The notes under the pieces are model-generated. The model ran no database searches. It was not told the DNA's origin and was given only the letters and a program-made list of their open reading frames with translations. Below are positions 38,924 through 41,100 of a stretch of DNA of 41,100 bases, in pieces. The stretch covers positions 1 through 41,100 of the forward strand of contig JACAEK010000054.1 in assembly GCA_013388895.1 (NCBI GenBank), in the 5' to 3' direction. The position numbers and the translations under genes were made by a program. How positions within the stretch are numbered: position 1 is the first letter of the stretch; each line of letters begins with the position of its first letter. The stretch is from Candidatus Bathyarchaeota archaeon (GTDB lineage: Archaea; Thermoproteota; Bathyarchaeia; Bathyarchaeales; Bathycorpusculaceae).

Positions 38924-39593
38924 ACAAGGCTGTTCCTATCACGGCTGAGCCAATCGCAATGATTACTCTTTCTATTGGATAGAGAAAAGCGGTTGTTATC
39001 CATGTGCCTGTAGCTCCAACTGTGTCTGGATAAACAATTAGCTCGTAAGTTGCTGAACCAGCCATTTGTCCAGCAAGTGTTGAAGTCAAAGATGTTACAA
39101 AAAATGCATAAAAGAGCCTTGAACTGTTATTCGAGTCAAAGTTCTTTATGGCTGTTGACTGCAAAGGCAAAATTAAGATTATGAAGCCGATTATTTGAAA
39201 CCACAGATATGGCATAAACAACCAAGCAGGCCCAACCACTGGAAAGAAGGCTAAAAGTAAGAAGAGAACAAGATAAACAATCATTGATATGATTCTTTTG
39301 CCTCTTGAGGTCAATCCACTGCATAATGCTGCAGCGATGCCTGACGCAAAACTTAGTTGAGAAAAGTAGCCAAGGGAAATTCCAATCATTCCGCCTAGAA
39401 ACGTGGCTGCCACGCTTATGTAAGGTCCAAAAATTATGCCCATCATTGGAGCCAAAATTGCGGCTGCTGTTATTGCTTGACCAGGCAGACCGATTATTGG
39501 TGAGATTTTTATGGCGCCGAAAACTATGTATAAGGCTGTGAAACTGGAGACTAAGGCTAATTCTTTTGTGTTGGCTTTTCCATGAGTTGACAT
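38853..39593 (-). CDS. Membrane protein resembling an ECF transporter substrate-binding subunit
   Basis: A 246-residue membrane protein with about six hydrophobic helices. The N-terminal stretch ELALVSSFTALYIVFGAIKI followed by PGQAITAAAILAPMMGIIFG is like the S components of energy-coupling factor transporters, which bind small vitamins or bases and dock on a shared ATPase module. No ATPase is nearby, as is common. The substrate is unknown. I used ATG 39593; the frame extends to 39668 but would overlap the divergent SAM-related gene. Its end overlaps cofE by 71 bases on the opposite strand. Confidence 0.5.
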   Translation of the reverse strand: MSTHGKANTKELALVSSFTALYIVFGAIKISPIIGLPGQAITAAAILAPMMGIIFGPYISVAATFLGGMIGISLGYFSQLSFASGIAAALCSGLTSRGKRIISMIVYLVLFLLLAFFPVVGPAWLFMPYLWFQIIGFIILILPLQSTAIKNFDSNNSSRLFYAFFVTSLTSTLAGQMAGSATYELIVYPDTVGATGTWITTAFLYPIERVIIAIGSAVIGTALFKVLKTANLVPSLNRPHRQEKYS

Positions 39594-39655
39594 TTGCTCA
39601 GCCTTCTGTGCGTGTGGAAAGCTAATTATTCTTAACTGCTTATAAGTGATGCAAT

Positions 39656-40450
39656 ATGGCTCGTTCAATAATTACCTTAACGACAGATTTTGGCTTGCGA
39701 GACCCTTACGTGGCAGAAATGAAAGCAGTGATTTTGGGCATAAGTCCAAAAGCGACAATTGTCGACATAAGCCACGAAATTGAAAAGTTCAACATACGAA
39801 TGGGCACTTTCATCTTGGCTTCTGCATCTCCATATTTTCCAGAAGGCACAATACACGTGGCGGTAGTAGACCCAAGCGTAGGAACAAGAAGGCGTCCCAT
39901 ACTCCTACAGACAAAACATGCCTTCTATGTGGGACCAGACAATGGCGTACTAGTTTTAGCCGCAGAAAACCAAGACATATGTCACATTTACAAGATAACA
40001 AATCAAAAGTTCATGCTGCCAAAAATATCAGGCACATTCCATGGAAGAGACATATTTGCGCCAACAGCCGCTCATCTGGCAAATGGTATTGCACCAGAAG
40101 AGTTTGGACCAGAAATTCGCAAGATTTCAACTCCAGATTTTGCCAAAGTCGTCAGAAAAGAAAATCTGCTTGTAGGCGAAGTCATGCACATAGACAATTT
40201 CGGAAACATAATCACAAACTTTAGCGAAAAAGACCTCCAAAAAATGAAAACCAAGCATGAAATTAACGTTAAGCTCAAGAACACTAGGCTAAAACTGAGG
40301 CTTTGCAAAGCGTACGCAGAAGTTGAGCCTAGACAACCTATAGCCGTAATTGGTAGCCACAATTTCTTTGAAATATCTTTAAACCAACGCAGTGCTGCAG
40401 ATTTCTTCAAAATAGAAAGCGGAAACAAAGTTACAGTTTTTCTTTCATAA
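39656..40450 (+). CDS. SAM hydroxide adenosyltransferase-family protein
   Basis: A 264-residue protein of the SAM hydroxide adenosyltransferase (DUF62) family, which splits S-adenosylmethionine to adenosine and methionine. Seen: ITLTTDFGLRDPYVAEMKAV at the start, TIVDISHEIEKFNI, VVDPSVGTRRRPI, FYVGPDNGVLVLA, SGTFHGRDIFAPTAAHLANG, and HIDNFGNIITNF, all family landmarks. It is divergent from the ECF-like membrane gene, 62 bases between the chosen starts, and its end overlaps the THUMP gene by 20 bases on the opposite strand. The true reaction in archaea is not certain. Confidence 0.9.
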   Translation: MARSIITLTTDFGLRDPYVAEMKAVILGISPKATIVDISHEIEKFNIRMGTFILASASPYFPEGTIHVAVVDPSVGTRRRPILLQTKHAFYVGPDNGVLVLAAENQDICHIYKITNQKFMLPKISGTFHGRDIFAPTAAHLANGIAPEEFGPEIRKISTPDFAKVVRKENLLVGEVMHIDNFGNIITNFSEKDLQKMKTKHEINVKLKNTRLKLRLCKAYAEVEPRQPIAVIGSHNFFEISLNQRSAADFFKIESGNKVTVFLS

Positions 40451-40949
40451 CAGCTAAAATCTGCTCCGGGTTTATCACTGACACCCCAGTCAATCCGCCA
40501 ATAACCTCAATCAGAAGAATTTTGTCGGGATTAATCAAGTTAACCTTCTGCTCAATGTCTGCTGCAACAGCTTCAATTATGTCCTTTGAAGAAGTTTGAG
40601 TAAAACGTTTTTCAACTGTAACACGAAAAGTTTCGTTTGCACCTATCTTCAAACTAAGCTCTGTGGTTGCAAGTTGAATTTCACTCAAATCTGTTCGCAC
40701 AACTTTTTCGATAGGAATAATTCTGAGCGTATAACGGAATTCGTATGGTCGTTCATGTAAGATTTTGCGAAACTTTTCTATAACATCAAAAGGATTCAAA
40801 ATTGTTTTTGCAGCTATTAACCCCGAAACCCCTGTTTTTTCAACAATCGACGTGGAATCGCCTATTTCTCCAAGCATATGCCACATCTCGGAAGATGCGG
40901 CGTTCTCAAATCCTCGCGAAGTAGTGGCGAGAAGGTTGAAGTCTCTGAG
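40431..40949 (-). CDS. THUMP-domain protein (Tan1-like)
   Basis: A 172-residue protein whose last 120 residues form a THUMP domain, an RNA-binding module found in tRNA modification enzymes. FNLLATTSRGFENAASSEMW opens it; a central strand pattern (YRIIPIEKVVRT-like YTLRIIPIEKVVRTD) and VTVEKRFTQTSSKDIIEAVA follow, then LIEVIGGLTGVSVI. The closest named relatives are Tan1-type proteins that help make N4-acetylcytidine in tRNA. No catalytic domain is present, so it would need a partner. ATG 40949 is preferred over 40961. Confidence 0.85.
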   Translation of the reverse strand, partial: LRDFNLLATTSRGFENAASSEMWHMLGEIGDSTSIVEKTGVSGLIAAKTILNPFDVIEKFRKILHERPYEFRYTLRIIPIEKVVRTDLSEIQLATTELSLKIGANETFRVTVEKRFTQTSSKDIIEAVAADIEQKVNLINPDKILLIEVIGGLTGVSVINPEQILAVMKEKL

Positions 40950-41042
40950 CATAGTTTGCACCTGAACTGGCAGATAGAGAATATTATTTTTCGGGGTAAC
41001 TTTAACATTTCCAAAAACGGAGGTTAAACTAATCAGGGGTCA

Positions 41043-41100
41043 GTGCAGGTTAGTGGCTTTTTCACAGCTTTTGGCTCTTTGCCGTCGCCTCACATCATCC
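41043..41100 (+). CDS. Possible start of another gene, cut by the window end
   Basis: From GTG 41043 a frame stays open to the window end (19 codons), beginning QVSGFFTAFGSLPSPHII. A run of G (GGGG at 41036-41039) just upstream could be the ribosome site and TTAAACTAAT is TATA-like. The spacing is short, and too little is visible to name a product. It may be chance. Confidence 0.3.
   Translation, partial: MQVSGFFTAFGSLPSPHII

Noticed and set aside
1-41100. tRNA, rRNA or CRISPR arrays
   Set aside because: No T-loop GGTTCGAATCC-like pattern, no long conserved RNA and no regularly spaced direct repeats were seen by eye; a covariance-model search would settle tRNA absence.

Overview
The window is archaeal chromosome, moderately AT-rich and densely coded on both strands. 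It has the eukaryote-type ribosomal proteins eS17, eS25 and eS26, an RNA polymerase subunit K, a histone, a thermosome, RadA, an archaeal NEMF homologue, a tetraether lipid synthase (Tes) and coenzyme F420 ligase CofE. eS25 and eS26 beside a histone point to a TACK-type archaeon. Gene content and protein style suit Candidatus Bathyarchaeia, but that placement is inference. Many genes start with TTG or GTG behind a GGTGA or GGAG ribosome site, and several promoters show TTTATA/TTTAAA boxes. I see no rRNA, tRNA, CRISPR array, insertion sequence or prophage.

Layout. 1-2370: the end of a PAC2-family gene, a small membrane protein, a ribbon-helix-helix-like protein behind a palindromic TATA region, and an AmmeMemoRadiSam-type radical SAM enzyme. 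2371-8141: a more plastic stretch with an Ig-like fragment, a PflX-like radical SAM enzyme, a zinc ribbon protein, a CinA-like protein, a BsuPI-like exported protein, a gene-poor remnant and a three-gene membrane cassette. Two copies of a 55-base 3'-end element in opposite orientation bracket part of it. 8266-16698: two-subunit fumarase, radA with a small PIP-box protein, a membrane lectin-like protein, NEMF, DUF1805, a phospholipid synthase, eS26 and DUF4438. 16878-19192: an operon of three CBS-domain proteins. 19213-26573: methyltransferase, dihydroorotase, Mut7-C protein, rpoK (no normal start codon), thermosome, threonine synthase and acyl-CoA dehydrogenase. 26737-33173: cyclic 2,3-diphosphoglycerate synthase with a cyclophilin-like partner, eS25, Tes divergent from a TrmB regulator, histone and TatD-like hydrolase. 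33433-41100: eS17, a HEPN-like protein, aminotransferase, glyoxylate/hydroxypyruvate reductase, glycerate kinase, MoaD-like protein, CofE, an ECF-like membrane protein, a SAM hydroxide adenosyltransferase-family protein, a THUMP protein and the possible start of one more gene.

How genes fit together. The aminotransferase, reductase and glycerate kinase could form a serine/hydroxypyruvate to 2-phosphoglycerate route, and the cyclic 2,3-diphosphoglycerate synthase also draws on the phosphoglycerate pool. Tes and the CDP-alcohol phosphatidyltransferase belong to archaeal membrane lipid synthesis. RadA, the PIP-box protein and the histone belong to DNA maintenance; NEMF, the ribosomal proteins, RpoK and the THUMP protein to gene expression. 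No classical mobile or defence system is visible. The most unusual items are the rpoK gene without a start codon, the RadA-linked PIP-box protein, the two families of dispersed intergenic elements, the CBS operon and the Tes/TrmB pair.
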